Shown: piece by piece, positions 17,255 through 25,973 of the stretch | Layout: every line of letters begins with the position of its first letter | Numbering within the stretch: the stretch's first letter is position 1 | Assembly (NCBI RefSeq): GCF_042651785.1 | Contig: NZ_JBHSEC010000022.1 | Span: 186,001-250,000 of the forward strand | Length of the DNA: 64,000 bases | Origin: Chungangia koreensis | GTDB taxonomy: Bacteria > Bacillota > Bacilli > Bacillales_A > Planococcaceae | Reading direction: 5' to 3' | Notes under the pieces: generated by a model | What the model was told of the DNA's origin: nothing | Seen by the model: only the letters and a program-made list of their open reading frames with translations | The model's database searches: none | Program-made: the position numbers and the translations under genes

Positions 17255-17944
17255 ATGAAGTATGAAGTGATCTTGCCCGCAGCTGGAAGTGGAAAGCGGA
17301 TGGGTGCCGGCGAGAATAAGCTGTTTTTGAAATTGAATGGCATTCCGATCTTAATACACACACTAAATGTGTTCCAAGAAGACCAGGATTGCAGTGGCAT
17401 TTGGCTCGCTGCCAAGCCTGAAGAACAGGATGATATCCGTTCCCTTCTGGATGAGTATGGAATCACAAAGGTGAAATCTATAGAAACTGGTGGAGATGAA
17501 CGGCAGCATAGTGTTCAGGCTTGTGTCAAAGTAGTGGAAGGAACGGACATTGTTCTTGTCCATGATGCGGCGAGACCATTTATCCATAAAGAGGTGATTT
17601 CCCGCCTTGCGGATGAGGCTGACCGGAGCGGTGCTGCTGTAGCAGGCGTTCGGGCAAAGGACACAATGAAGTTAGTAGAGGATGGTGTCATCCAAGAGAC
17701 GGTCAATAGAGAAAACCTATGGATCATCCAAACTCCTCAAGCTTTTAAAAGCAGTGTGTTGAAGGAAGCGGAGGAGAGAGCTGAGGCTGATGGTTTCCTG
17801 GGGACGGATGAAGCTATGCTGGTTGAACGGCTCGGGCATCCCGTTACGATTGTGGAAAGCACTTATGACAACATAAAAATGACGACGGTGGATGATTTGA
17901 TCTTCGGAGAAGCGATCATCAAGAGCCGACAGGAGGAAAATTGA
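17255..17944 (+). CDS. ispD: IspD, 2-C-methyl-D-erythritol 4-phosphate cytidylyltransferase
   Basis: Third step of the MEP isoprenoid pathway: CTP + MEP to CDP-ME. 229 aa. The glycine-rich nucleotide-binding start LPAAGSGKRMGAGENKLFLKL and the motif VLVHDAARPF (near residue 100) are diagnostic. It is followed after a single base by ispF, the enzyme two steps later. A possible -10 TATAAT is at 17208-17213. Confidence 0.96.
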   Translation: MKYEVILPAAGSGKRMGAGENKLFLKLNGIPILIHTLNVFQEDQDCSGIWLAAKPEEQDDIRSLLDEYGITKVKSIETGGDERQHSVQACVKVVEGTDIVLVHDAARPFIHKEVISRLADEADRSGAAVAGVRAKDTMKLVEDGVIQETVNRENLWIIQTPQAFKSSVLKEAEERAEADGFLGTDEAMLVERLGHPVTIVESTYDNIKMTTVDDLIFGEAIIKSRQEEN

Positions 17945-17945
17945 A

Positions 17946-18434
17946 ATGTTTCGGATTGGACAAGGATATGACGTACATGCATTTGCAGAGGAAAGACCGC
18001 TTATTATTGGGGGAGTGACAATCCCACACGATAAAGGTCTGATTGGCCACTCTGATGCAGACGTATTACTACATGCAATAACAGACGCTGCTTTAGGTGC
18101 TATTGGCGAAGGTGACATCGGCAGGCACTTCCCGGACACAGACGCTGCATTCAAGGATGCAGACTCAGCAAAGCTTTTAGAGGAAATCTGGAAGGTTGTT
18201 GAAGAGAGAGGCTATGAACTCGGAAATATTGACTGTACGATTATTGCACAGCGTCCGAAGATGGCGCCCCATATCGAAGAGATTCGCGGACGAGTAGCGC
18301 AATTACTAAAAGCGGATGTTTCACAAGTAAATGTAAAAGCGACAACGACCGAAAAACTCGGATTTACAGGACGTGAAGAGGGGATTGCATCGTTAGCTTC
18401 AATTTTATTGGTTAAAAAAGGTGCCGCTCTTTAA
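17946..18434 (+). CDS. ispF: IspF, 2-C-methyl-D-erythritol 2,4-cyclodiphosphate synthase
   Basis: Converts CDP-ME 2-phosphate to MEcPP with release of CMP. 162 aa. Metal-binding and active-site motifs: GQGYDVHAF (Asp8/His10), HSDADVLLHAITDA (His at ~42), and ATTTEKLGFTGREEGI for the cytidine pocket. One base separates it from ispD, so the pair is translationally coupled. Confidence 0.97.
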   Translation: MFRIGQGYDVHAFAEERPLIIGGVTIPHDKGLIGHSDADVLLHAITDAALGAIGEGDIGRHFPDTDAAFKDADSAKLLEEIWKVVEERGYELGNIDCTIIAQRPKMAPHIEEIRGRVAQLLKADVSQVNVKATTTEKLGFTGREEGIASLASILLVKKGAAL

Positions 18435-18500
18435 AAAGCGTATGTTGAGTGATAAAATAGCACAGAACTAAAATTGTACGATCTATTAGGAGGATGTCAT

Positions 18501-19964
18501 ATGACACAGCAAGTCCGTGTTCGTTATGCGCCGAGCCCGACAGGCCATTTACATATAGGCGGAGCCCGCACAGCGCTATTCAACTATTTATTCGCACGCC
18601 ACCATGGCGGTAAATTTATCGTTCGTATTGAAGACACAGATATCGAACGAAATATCGAAGGCGGGGTTGAATCCCAGCTTGAAAACTTAAGATGGCTCGG
18701 AATCGATTATGACGAGTCTGTAGATATCGGTGGCCCATACGCTCCTTACAGCCAAATGGAGCGCCTTGACATTTATACGAAGCATGCCCACGAGATGCTT
18801 GAAAAAGGACATGCCTATAAATGCTTCTGTACCTCTGAAGAACTTGAGGAAGAGCGAGAACGCCAAAAATCTCAAGGGATTCCTGCACCGCAATACAGCG
18901 GGCGCTGCCGCAATTTGTCTGCAGAAGAAGTGAAAGCTAAAGAAGAATCCGGATTGGCGTATACAATTCGTATGCGTGTACCGGAGAACGTGACATATAA
19001 AGTGGATGATATGATCCGCGGAACCGTCGAGTTTGAATCGAAAGACGTAGGCGACTGGGTATTGGTAAAGGCGAACGGTATCCCAACTTACAACTATGCC
19101 GTCGTATTAGATGATCACTTCATGGACATGACGCATATCTTCCGTGGAGAAGAACATTTATCCAATACACCTAAGCAATTAATGGTCTATGACGTGTTCG
19201 GATGGGAGTATCCGAAATTCGGTCATATGACATTGATTATCAATGAAGATCGTAAGAAATTATCGAAACGTGATGAATCCATCATCCAATTCGTTTCACA
19301 ATATAAAGAACTTGGCTATTTGCCGGAAGCAATGTTCAACTTCTTTGCATTGCTTGGCTGGTCACCAGAAGGAGAAGAGGAGATCTTCTCAAAAGACGAG
19401 CTCATCAAGATCTTTGACGAAAAACGTCTATCGAAATCCCCTTCCATGTTTGATAAGCAAAAATTAACTTGGATGAACAACCAATATATTAAGAAGCTCC
19501 CGCTTGAAAAAGTTGTCGAACTTTCCTTGCCGCATTTACAGAAGGCTGGACTCGTATCAGAAGAACTTTCAGCGGATGAGCAAAAATGGGTCTCAAATTT
19601 AGTGGCACTGTATCATGATCAGATGAGCTTCGGTGCGGAGATTGTCGAATTATCCGCCCAGTTTTTCAATGATGAACTTTCATATGATGAAGAAGCAAAA
19701 GAAGTCTTATCTGGTGAACAAGTGCCGGAAGTCATGACTGCCCTTAAAGCTCAGTTAGAACAATTGGATGTCTTAGAGCCTGATTCAGTGAAAGCTGCGA
19801 TCAAGGCAGTCCAAAAAGAAACAGGTCATAAAGGAAAGAACTTGTTCATGCCGATTCGTGTAGTTACGACCGGACAAACGCATGGTCCGGAATTACCGAA
19901 TTCAATTGCGCTTTTAGGCAAAGAAAAAGTTCTATCCCGCCTATCGCAATACACGAAACATTAA
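18501..19964 (+). CDS. gltX: Glutamyl-tRNA synthetase
   Basis: 487-aa class I synthetase. HIGH-type motif PTGHLHIGG near residue 12 and KMSKS-type motif KLSKRDES near residue 250, the form usual in bacterial GluRS. In Bacillota the enzyme normally charges both tRNA-Glu and tRNA-Gln, the latter corrected by GatCAB; that is family knowledge. ATG 18501 has AGGAGG eight bases upstream; the upstream in-frame TTG at 18474 does not. Confidence 0.97.
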   Translation: MTQQVRVRYAPSPTGHLHIGGARTALFNYLFARHHGGKFIVRIEDTDIERNIEGGVESQLENLRWLGIDYDESVDIGGPYAPYSQMERLDIYTKHAHEMLEKGHAYKCFCTSEELEEERERQKSQGIPAPQYSGRCRNLSAEEVKAKEESGLAYTIRMRVPENVTYKVDDMIRGTVEFESKDVGDWVLVKANGIPTYNYAVVLDDHFMDMTHIFRGEEHLSNTPKQLMVYDVFGWEYPKFGHMTLIINEDRKKLSKRDESIIQFVSQYKELGYLPEAMFNFFALLGWSPEGEEEIFSKDELIKIFDEKRLSKSPSMFDKQKLTWMNNQYIKKLPLEKVVELSLPHLQKAGLVSEELSADEQKWVSNLVALYHDQMSFGAEIVELSAQFFNDELSYDEEAKEVLSGEQVPEVMTALKAQLEQLDVLEPDSVKAAIKAVQKETGHKGKNLFMPIRVVTTGQTHGPELPNSIALLGKEKVLSRLSQYTKH

Positions 19965-19966
19965 GA

Positions 19967-20252
19967 TTGACTTTACAACCCGAAGGTGTTTTACTAAGGG
20001 CACATACAATGGAAAGTGTTGAAGAGGAGAAGTACATCAAGTACGTTCTAAAGAGAGGACCATCATCGGCTGAAAGTGGTCTGGACCCCTGCAAGATGGA
20101 AATGCACCTCTGAGCGTTTGGCTGAATCTTAAGTATGCCAAGCCGTATCACCTGCGTTAATGGTGTTGAGAGGGAAGTTGTGTACTCATCTTCCAATCAG
20201 AGTGGAACCGCGCAATCAGCGTCTCTGTCATTATTGACAGAGGCGTTTTTTT
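19967..20252 (+). ncRNA. Cysteine T-box riboswitch with promoter and terminator (cysES leader)
   Basis: Possible promoter TTGACT (19967) -18- TTACTA (19991). The leader shows the conserved T-box landmarks: a Stem I region (~20020-20150), a specifier candidate TGC at 20103-20105 followed by a purine, and the T-box core AGTGGAACCGCG at 20201-20212. It ends in a terminator with arms near GTCTCTGTCA and TGACAGAGGC, then a T run (to 20252). Uncharged tRNA-Cys would stabilise the antiterminator and switch on cysE-cysS. The specifier agrees with the downstream cysteine genes. Confidence 0.95.
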
Positions 20253-20276
20253 CATTGGCGTTTTTAGGAGGTCAAC

Positions 20277-20951
20277 ATGTTTAAACGAATGAAGGAAGAC
20301 ATAAGGGTCGTATTCGATCAGGATCCAGCTGCAAGAAGTTCTTTGGAAGTAGTCCTGACGTATTCCGGACTTCACGCTATATGGGCTTACCGAATTGCCC
20401 ATGCGTTATACAAAAGAAAGCTTTCCTTCCTGGCACGGGCTGTTTCTCAAATGGCTCGCTTCTTTACAGGGATTGAAATTCATCCAGGTGCTCAAATTGG
20501 CCGACGCTTCTTTATCGATCACGGCATGGGTGTCGTGATCGGAGAGACGTGTATCATCGGCGATGATTGTACCCTCTTCCAAGGGGTCACACTTGGAGGG
20601 ACCGGAAAGGAAAAAGGCAAGCGGCATCCGACATTGCAAAATAACGTGCTGGTAGCAAGCGGTGCAAAAGTCCTCGGTTCAATTACAATCGGCGAGAACA
20701 GCAAAATCGGAGCGGGCTCTGTCGTTCTGAAGGACGTACCTGCGAATGCGACAGTAGTCGGGATACCGGGGAAAGTCGTTATTCAAGACGGTATGAAGGT
20801 GAAGCAGAAGCTTGATCACCAAGACTTGCCGGATCCGGTACAGGATATTTGTGACTCGCTAAGCAGGCGAGTGTCGGCATTGGAGAAGGAGCTAGAAGAG
20901 TTGAAAGTGAACAAACGAAAGGGGCAAGAAGATGGGCATTCAAATCTATAA
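20277..20951 (+). CDS. cysE: Serine O-acetyltransferase
   Basis: First step of cysteine synthesis, L-serine + acetyl-CoA to O-acetylserine. 224 aa. Short helical N-domain, then a left-handed beta helix built of hexapeptide repeats (IGRRFFIDHGMGVVIGE, near residues 77-95) with the active-site DHG His/Asp and the GVTLGGTG loop. Controlled by the upstream T-box. Its last 20 bases overlap cysS. Confidence 0.96.
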   Translation: MFKRMKEDIRVVFDQDPAARSSLEVVLTYSGLHAIWAYRIAHALYKRKLSFLARAVSQMARFFTGIEIHPGAQIGRRFFIDHGMGVVIGETCIIGDDCTLFQGVTLGGTGKEKGKRHPTLQNNVLVASGAKVLGSITIGENSKIGAGSVVLKDVPANATVVGIPGKVVIQDGMKVKQKLDHQDLPDPVQDICDSLSRRVSALEKELEELKVNKRKGQEDGHSNL

Positions 20952-22329
20952 CACATTAACCCGGCAAAAAGAGCCATTCATCCCGATGGAGGAAGGCAAA
21001 GTAAAGATGTACGTCTGTGGACCGACCGTCTATAACTATATTCATATCGGGAATGCCCGGCCAGTTATTGTGTACGATACGGTCCGCCGTTATTTAGAAT
21101 ATCGCGGATATGATGTGAAGTTCGTATCAAACTTCACCGACGTAGATGACAAAATCATCAAAGCGGCAAATGAATTAGGTGAAGAAGTATCCGAGTTGAC
21201 GGAGCGCTTCATCAACGCGTATTTCGAGGATGTTACGGCACTCGGTTGCAAGCCGGCAGATGTCCATCCAAGAGTTACTCATCATATTGACGATATCATC
21301 AACTTTATCCAAGTGTTAGTCGATAAAGGATTTGCCTACGAATCTCAAGGGGATGTATACTACCGGACTCGGAAGTTCGATGGATATGGGAAGCTTTCAC
21401 ATCAGTCTATCGACGAGTTGAAAGTCGGAGCGCGAATCGAAGCGGGCGAAAAGAAGGAAGACAATTTGGACTTCGCTCTTTGGAAAGCGGCGAAGGAAGG
21501 AGAAATCTACTGGGAAAGTCCTTGGGGAAAAGGTCGTCCAGGTTGGCACATCGAGTGCTCGGTCATGGCGCGTGAGCATTTAGGTGACACGATGGATATC
21601 CATGCAGGCGGACAGGATTTGACGTTCCCTCACCATGAAAATGAAATTGCCCAATCTGAAGCAATGACAGGAAAACCGTTTGCACGCTACTGGATGCACA
21701 ATGGCTATATTAATATTGACAATGAAAAGATGTCGAAGTCGTTAGGGAATTTCGTTCTTGTCCACGACATCATAAAACAATTGGATCCTTCCGTACTGCG
21801 TTTCTTCATGCTGTCGGTCCATTATCGTCATCCGATTAACTTCTCCCAAGAGTTGGTGGAGAATGCAGAGAACGGCTTGGAGCGGATCCGTACATCATAC
21901 AACAACTTGAAACACCGTTTGGAAGCGACCGCTAATTTAGGGGATCACTCGGACACGTGGATGTTCAAGATTGAAGAAGTCCGAAAGCAATTTGAAGAAG
22001 CGATGGATGACGATTTCAATACCGCCAACGGTATTGCTGCGGTATTTGAACTAACTCGCTTGGCAAATGTCTACTTGCTTGAAAAGAATACAGAAGAACG
22101 TGTACTCCGTGCGTTTATGGACATGATGGCCGAGTTGATGAACGTTATAGGCATAAACGTAGAGGTAGAACAATTGTTGGATGAAGAAATCGAGAACCTT
22201 ATCGCTGAGCGGAATCAAGCACGTAAAGACCGCAATTTCAAACGTTCCGACGAAATCCGCGATCAACTAAAAGAGATGAATATCATATTGGAAGATACAG
22301 CTCAAGGCACCCGCTGGAAAAGAGGGTGA
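20932..22329 (+). CDS. cysS: Cysteinyl-tRNA synthetase
   Basis: 465-aa class I enzyme. Zinc ligands and HIGH motif: CGPTVYNYIHIGNARP with Cys29, later CSVMA, and HHENEIAQSE with His/Glu ligands; KMSKS motif at KMSKSLGNF (near residue 266). It overlaps cysE by 20 bases, so the T-box controls both cysteine supply and charging. The start has AAAGGGG upstream. Confidence 0.97.
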   Translation: MGIQIYNTLTRQKEPFIPMEEGKVKMYVCGPTVYNYIHIGNARPVIVYDTVRRYLEYRGYDVKFVSNFTDVDDKIIKAANELGEEVSELTERFINAYFEDVTALGCKPADVHPRVTHHIDDIINFIQVLVDKGFAYESQGDVYYRTRKFDGYGKLSHQSIDELKVGARIEAGEKKEDNLDFALWKAAKEGEIYWESPWGKGRPGWHIECSVMAREHLGDTMDIHAGGQDLTFPHHENEIAQSEAMTGKPFARYWMHNGYINIDNEKMSKSLGNFVLVHDIIKQLDPSVLRFFMLSVHYRHPINFSQELVENAENGLERIRTSYNNLKHRLEATANLGDHSDTWMFKIEEVRKQFEEAMDDDFNTANGIAAVFELTRLANVYLLEKNTEERVLRAFMDMMAELMNVIGINVEVEQLLDEEIENLIAERNQARKDRNFKRSDEIRDQLKEMNIILEDTAQGTRWKRG

Positions 22330-22333
22330 ATAG

Positions 22334-22744
22334 ATGGCTATAAGTGATGCGGATGTTAAACAATTAAATGCTTTAGCATTGGCTTATATGGGGGATGCGG
22401 TGTTGGAACAGGCTGTTCGTGAACATCTCATCCGATCAGGCCGAGTGAAGCCGAATACATTGCATAATGAAGCGACGAGATACGTATCAGCAAAAGCGCA
22501 AGCGTACATCCTTAAAACGATGATGGAAAAAGAATGGCTGACAGAGGAAGAAGAGGCGGTCATGAGAAGGGGGCGCAATGCTAAATCAGGCAGTGTTCCT
22601 AAAAATACGGATGTTTTGACTTATCGCCATAGCACAGCATTCGAGGCTGTGCTTGGCTACCTCTACTTGCGAAGTGAACAAGCCCGATTATCCGAGCTGC
22701 TGAAGTTTTCAATTGATCTGATTGATGGAAAGGAGAGTGTATGA
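22334..22744 (+). CDS. mrnC: Mini-ribonuclease III
   Basis: 136-aa RNase III catalytic domain without a dsRNA-binding domain; matures 23S rRNA ends in Bacillota. The RNase III signature is seen as LAYMGDAVLEQAVREHL (residues ~14-30) with the catalytic Asp, and a second acidic site near AFEAVLGYLYL. Four bases separate it from cysS; the next gene starts one base after its stop. Confidence 0.94.
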   Translation: MAISDADVKQLNALALAYMGDAVLEQAVREHLIRSGRVKPNTLHNEATRYVSAKAQAYILKTMMEKEWLTEEEEAVMRRGRNAKSGSVPKNTDVLTYRHSTAFEAVLGYLYLRSEQARLSELLKFSIDLIDGKESV

Positions 22745-22745
22745 G

Positions 22746-23498
22746 TTGACACAGCAGGAATCAGAAATCATAGCAGGGAAAAATCCGGTGCTGGAGGCCC
22801 TTCGGTCTGGCCGTGACATGAACAAAGTTTGGATTGCTGAAGGCATCCAGAAAAATAGTGTTTCAGAAATTGTAAAGCTTGCAAAAGAAAATGGAATTAT
22901 TGTTCAGTTCGTGCCGAAGAAGAAGCTGGATCAATTAACGGATGTTAATCACCAAGGTGTAGCAGCATCCATTGCGGCTTATCGTTACGCTGAGTTAGAT
23001 GAGTTATTTGAACGTGCGTCTGAGCGGAAAGAGGATCCATTCTTCATCATCCTGGATGAACTCGAAGATCCGCATAACTTGGGTTCGATCATGCGAACTG
23101 CGGACGCAACGGGTGTCCATGGCATCATCATTCCGAAACGGCGTTCCGTCGGTCTAACGGGTGTAGTCGCGAAAGCTTCTACAGGAGCAATTGAACATAT
23201 CCCGGTCGTTCGGGTCAATAACTTGGCACAGACAGTAGAAGACTTGAAAAAACGTGGAGTTTGGATCGCTGGAACCGATGCAAAAGGTTCTGCTGATTAT
23301 CGTCATATGGACGCCACTTTACCTCTTGCAATTATCATCGGAAGCGAAGGGAAAGGTATGGCAAGGCTCTTAAAAGAAAAATGCGATTTTCTTTACAACT
23401 TGCCGATGCTTGGACATGTCACTTCTCTAAACGCATCGGTTGCGGCGGCACTTCTCATGTATGAAGTGGTCCGTAAACGGCGGCCGCTTTCACAATGA
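22746..23498 (+). CDS. rlmB: 23S rRNA (guanosine-2'-O-)-methyltransferase RlmB
   Basis: SpoU/TrmH-family methyltransferase, 250 aa. An N-terminal L30e-like substrate domain (GKNPVLEALRSGRDMNKVWIAEG) precedes the knotted SPOUT domain with motifs LDELEDPHNLGSIMRTADATG, IIGSEGKGM and LPMLGHVTSLNASVAAALLMYE. TTG 22746 is chosen because AAAGGAGAG lies at the right distance; earlier in-frame TTG/ATG codons overlap mrnC. Stop overlaps the next gene as ATGA. Confidence 0.94.
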   Translation: MTQQESEIIAGKNPVLEALRSGRDMNKVWIAEGIQKNSVSEIVKLAKENGIIVQFVPKKKLDQLTDVNHQGVAASIAAYRYAELDELFERASERKEDPFFIILDELEDPHNLGSIMRTADATGVHGIIIPKRRSVGLTGVVAKASTGAIEHIPVVRVNNLAQTVEDLKKRGVWIAGTDAKGSADYRHMDATLPLAIIIGSEGKGMARLLKEKCDFLYNLPMLGHVTSLNASVAAALLMYEVVRKRRPLSQ

Positions 23499-24004
23499 AC
23501 ATTCTGTTAGTCGATGGATACAACATCATCGGCGCTTGGAAGGAACTCCGTGTCCTTAAAGAACGAAAGCTGAAAGATGCCCGTGACCGTCTCATTGAAA
23601 TGATGGCGGAATATCGGGCATACACCGGCTGGAGGGTGATTGTCGTTTTTGATGCCCATCAAGCGCCGGGAACGGAGAAGAAAAATAAGTCATACGATGT
23701 AGAAGTATTGTACACGAGAGAAAATGAGACAGCGGATGAACGAATAGAAAAACTGACAAATGAGCTTAGCAATCGCCGGACCCAAATTCATGTGGCAACG
23801 TCTGACATGACCGAGCAACGTCTGATCTTTGGTCAGGGAGCCTTACGAATTTCGGCAAGAGAATTAGAAATTCAAATGGAAGAAATTCAAAAGAATATAA
23901 CAAAGAAAGTCAAGGCAATCCAAGAGCAGCGTCCATTCTCTAAGATTCCGCTCACTGACGAAGTGGCAGAAATTTTTGAAAAATGGCGTCGAGGAATGAA
24001 ATGA
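23495..24004 (+). CDS. rae1: NYN-domain ribosome-associated endoribonuclease Rae1 (YacP)
   Basis: 169 aa of the YacP/NYN family, a PIN-like nuclease that in Bacillus enters the ribosomal A site and cleaves mRNA. N-terminal MNILLVDGYNIIGAW holds the first catalytic Asp; further acidic residues lie at VVFDAH and TSDMTEQ. Position between rlmB and sigH and the four-base overlap with rlmB are as in Bacillus. Confidence 0.93.
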   Translation: MNILLVDGYNIIGAWKELRVLKERKLKDARDRLIEMMAEYRAYTGWRVIVVFDAHQAPGTEKKNKSYDVEVLYTRENETADERIEKLTNELSNRRTQIHVATSDMTEQRLIFGQGALRISARELEIQMEEIQKNITKKVKAIQEQRPFSKIPLTDEVAEIFEKWRRGMK

Positions 24005-24008
24005 GTGG

Positions 24009-24051
24009 TTGACGCTAAAATTTTACATCCTGTATACTGTCTGTAACAGTA
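24009..24051 (+). promoter_or_regulatory. Probable sigH promoter with overlapping dyad
   Basis: TTGACG (24009-24014), 18-bp spacer, TATACT (24033-24038). An inverted repeat ACTGT-N5-ACAGT (24036-24050) overlaps the -10, a possible operator. Confidence 0.6.
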
Positions 24052-24072
24052 CAGAGATCCGGGGTGATGGAT

Positions 24073-24711
24073 ATGGGGAATGATCTTTTTCTAGTAAGCT
24101 ATGAATCTATGACAGATGAGGAACTTGTAGAAATGGTCCATTCCGGTCATCCTGATGCATTGGATTTCTTAATAACGAAATATCGGCAATTTGTCAGAAT
24201 GAAAGCAAGGTCATATTTTTTGATAGGTGCTGACAAGGAAGACATCGTGCAAGAAGGAATGATTGGCCTGTACAAGGCGATTCGAGACTTTAAGGAAGAG
24301 AAACTCAGTTCTTTCCGCGCATTCGCTGAACTGTGCATCACTCGTCAAATTATCACAGCGATCAAGACTGCAACGAGACAAAAGCATATTCCGCTGAATT
24401 CCTCTGTGTCATTGGACAAGCCGATCTATGATGAGGAATCGGACCGGACGTTGATGGATATATTACGTGGTGCAGTTATGGATGATCCGGAGGATTTGAT
24501 GATCCATCGCGAGGAATTCTCGCATATGGAAGAAGAAATGTCGAAGATTCTAAGTGGGCTGGAACGTCAAGTTCTTGCACTCTATTTGGATGGACAAACC
24601 TATCACGAAATCTCAGAAGAGTTAAACCGACACGTAAAGTCGATAGATAATGCGCTTCAACGCATTAAACGGAAGCTTGAACGTCATCTCTTGACAGACA
24701 GTGTCACATGA
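24073..24711 (+). CDS. sigH: RNA polymerase sigma factor SigH
   Basis: About 212-aa sigma-70-family factor for early sporulation, competence and transition-state genes. Region 2 is visible at DFLITKYRQFVRMKARSYFLIGADKEDIVQEGMIGLYKAIRDF, and region 4 at the C-terminus with LDGQTYHEISEELNRHVKSIDNALQRIKRKL. ATG 24073 is used because GGGGTG lies just upstream; GTG 24064 and ATG 24067 are in frame. Its usual place, between yacP and rpmG, is kept. Confidence 0.95.
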   Translation: MGNDLFLVSYESMTDEELVEMVHSGHPDALDFLITKYRQFVRMKARSYFLIGADKEDIVQEGMIGLYKAIRDFKEEKLSSFRAFAELCITRQIITAIKTATRQKHIPLNSSVSLDKPIYDEESDRTLMDILRGAVMDDPEDLMIHREEFSHMEEEMSKILSGLERQVLALYLDGQTYHEISEELNRHVKSIDNALQRIKRKLERHLLTDSVT

Positions 24712-24757
24712 AATTCGCCTGATTTGTCTGTTATTGACAGTATGTCACTAAGGTGAT

Positions 24758-24785
24758 AGTCTTTTAAAAGACTGTAAACTATAAT
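24758..24785 (+). promoter_or_regulatory. 16-bp perfect palindrome next to a -10 hexamer, upstream of rpmG
   Basis: AGTCTTTTAAAAGACT (24758-24773) is a perfect dyad; TATAAT follows at 24780-24785, 12 bases before the rpmG start. No good -35 is placed at 17 bp (it would fall inside the palindrome), while TTGACA at 24734-24739 is too far. It could be an operator or a terminator/promoter junction. Confidence 0.45.
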
Positions 24786-24796
24786 TAGGTGAAAAT

Positions 24797-24943
24797 ATGA
24801 GTAAGAAAATTGTCTTATGCTGTGTGCAATGCGGATCCCGAAATTACTCTGTTCCTTCCGGTAATAGAGCGGACGAACGTCTGGAAATTAAGAAATTCTG
24901 TTCACACTGCAACTCGCACACACTTCATAAACAGACATTATGA
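24797..24943 (+). CDS. rpmG: 50S ribosomal protein L33 (zinc-binding type)
   Basis: 48-aa L33. Starts MSKKIVLCCVQCGSRNY and ends with CSHCNSHTLHKQTL, so both CxxC pairs of the zinc (C+) form are intact. Sits directly before secE-nusG as usual. Too short to stand out as an open frame, but the product is unmistakable. Confidence 0.95.
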   Translation: MSKKIVLCCVQCGSRNYSVPSGNRADERLEIKKFCSHCNSHTLHKQTL

Positions 24944-24987
24944 CCGGTCTCGCCGGATCATTCGGAAATTCGGAGGTTCGAATAATA

Positions 24988-25173
24988 ATGGGGAAAATCA
25001 AATCCTTTTTAGGTAACGTTGTATCTGAAATGAGAAAGGTCAGTTGGCCGAAACGTAAAGAATTGACACGCTATACTGTGATCGTTCTTTCAACTGTTTT
25101 GTTCATGACCGTGTTCTTCGCAATCGTTGACTTAGGTATTTCAAAAGTAGTACGATGGTTCTTGGAACTATAA
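24988..25173 (+). CDS. secE: Preprotein translocase subunit SecE
   Basis: 61-aa single-span SecE, which clamps SecY. Amphipathic cytoplasmic part with the conserved EMRKVSWPKRKEL, then one transmembrane helix (residues ~30-52). ATG 24988 has CGGAGG upstream; an earlier in-frame ATG at 24940 overlaps the rpmG stop. Confidence 0.95.
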   Translation: MGKIKSFLGNVVSEMRKVSWPKRKELTRYTVIVLSTVLFMTVFFAIVDLGISKVVRWFLEL

Positions 25174-25203
25174 GAGCAGTAAAATATATTTTTTGCAAAA
25201 TAG

Positions 25204-25230
25204 CCCGTCTTCCAAACGAACGGGTTTTTT
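25204..25230 (+). terminator. Terminator/attenuator between secE and nusG
   Basis: CCCGT (25204-25208) pairs with ACGGG (25220-25224) and is followed by TTTTTT. A short stem, so likely leaky; nusG follows within 50 bases. Confidence 0.65.
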
Positions 25231-25275
25231 CATTTGGCGAATGAAAGGGAGGTACGGACGCAAGTCCTGCGAACT

Positions 25276-25812
25276 ATGGAAAAGAACTGGTATGTAGTCC
25301 ACACCTATTCAGGCTATGAGAACAAAGTGAAAGCAAACTTGGAGAAGCGTGTTGAGACAATGGGAATGCAAGACAAGATTTTCCGCGTCATCATTCCTGA
25401 GGAACAAGAGACCGATTTCAAGGATGGCAAAAAGCGTACAGTGATGCGGAAAACGTTCCCTGGATATGTTCTGGTTGAATTAGTAATGACCGATGATTCA
25501 TGGTATGTAGTACGTAATACTCCAGGCGTCACTGGATTCATCGGTTCATCGGGCGGCGGGGCAAAACCGACTCCACTTCTTCCGGAAGAAGTCGATGCAA
25601 TTCTTCGCTCAATGGGTATGACAGAACGCAAAATCGATGTCGACTTCGCTGAAAATGACCTTGTTGAAGTTATGGATGGACCATTCGCCGGCTTCCAAGG
25701 CAAGGTGGAAGAGATCGACCGTGCGAAAGGGAAAGTAAAAGTTTCTGTCGATATGTTCGGACGTGAAACGAAGATGGAAATGGACTTCGAACAAATTCGC
25801 AAAGCCGACTAA
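25276..25812 (+). CDS. nusG: Transcription elongation factor NusG
   Basis: 178 aa: an NGN domain (MEKNWYVVHTYSGYENKVKA at the start, PGYVLVEL near residue 70) and a C-terminal KOW domain (VMDGPFAGFQGKVEEID). Pausing and elongation factor bound to RNA polymerase. ATG 25276 matches the universal MEKNWYVV start, but AAAGGGAGG ends 23 bases upstream, and a GGAC-GCAA-GTCC hairpin lies between. An in-frame TTG at 25234 has no ribosome binding site. Confidence 0.95.
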   Translation: MEKNWYVVHTYSGYENKVKANLEKRVETMGMQDKIFRVIIPEEQETDFKDGKKRTVMRKTFPGYVLVELVMTDDSWYVVRNTPGVTGFIGSSGGGAKPTPLLPEEVDAILRSMGMTERKIDVDFAENDLVEVMDGPFAGFQGKVEEIDRAKGKVKVSVDMFGRETKMEMDFEQIRKAD

Positions 25813-25820
25813 ATTCCCGC

Positions 25821-25849
25821 TTGCAAGTGATTGGTAAAAGTGATATCAT
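25821..25849 (+). promoter_or_regulatory. Promoter of the rplK-rplA operon
   Basis: TTGCAA (25821-25826), 17-bp spacer, TATCAT (25844-25849). The leader that follows has a hairpin CAGAC-N7-GTCTG (25859-25877). Confidence 0.7.
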
Positions 25850-25973
25850 TTCAAAGGTCAGACTATCATAGGTCTGGTCTGAACATAATTTCTTTCAACG
25901 CCAGTTGACGGACAGATATTGAGTGGGAGGGGAAACCCTATTACCACATCACGGACTTAAGGAGGTGTGTCTC

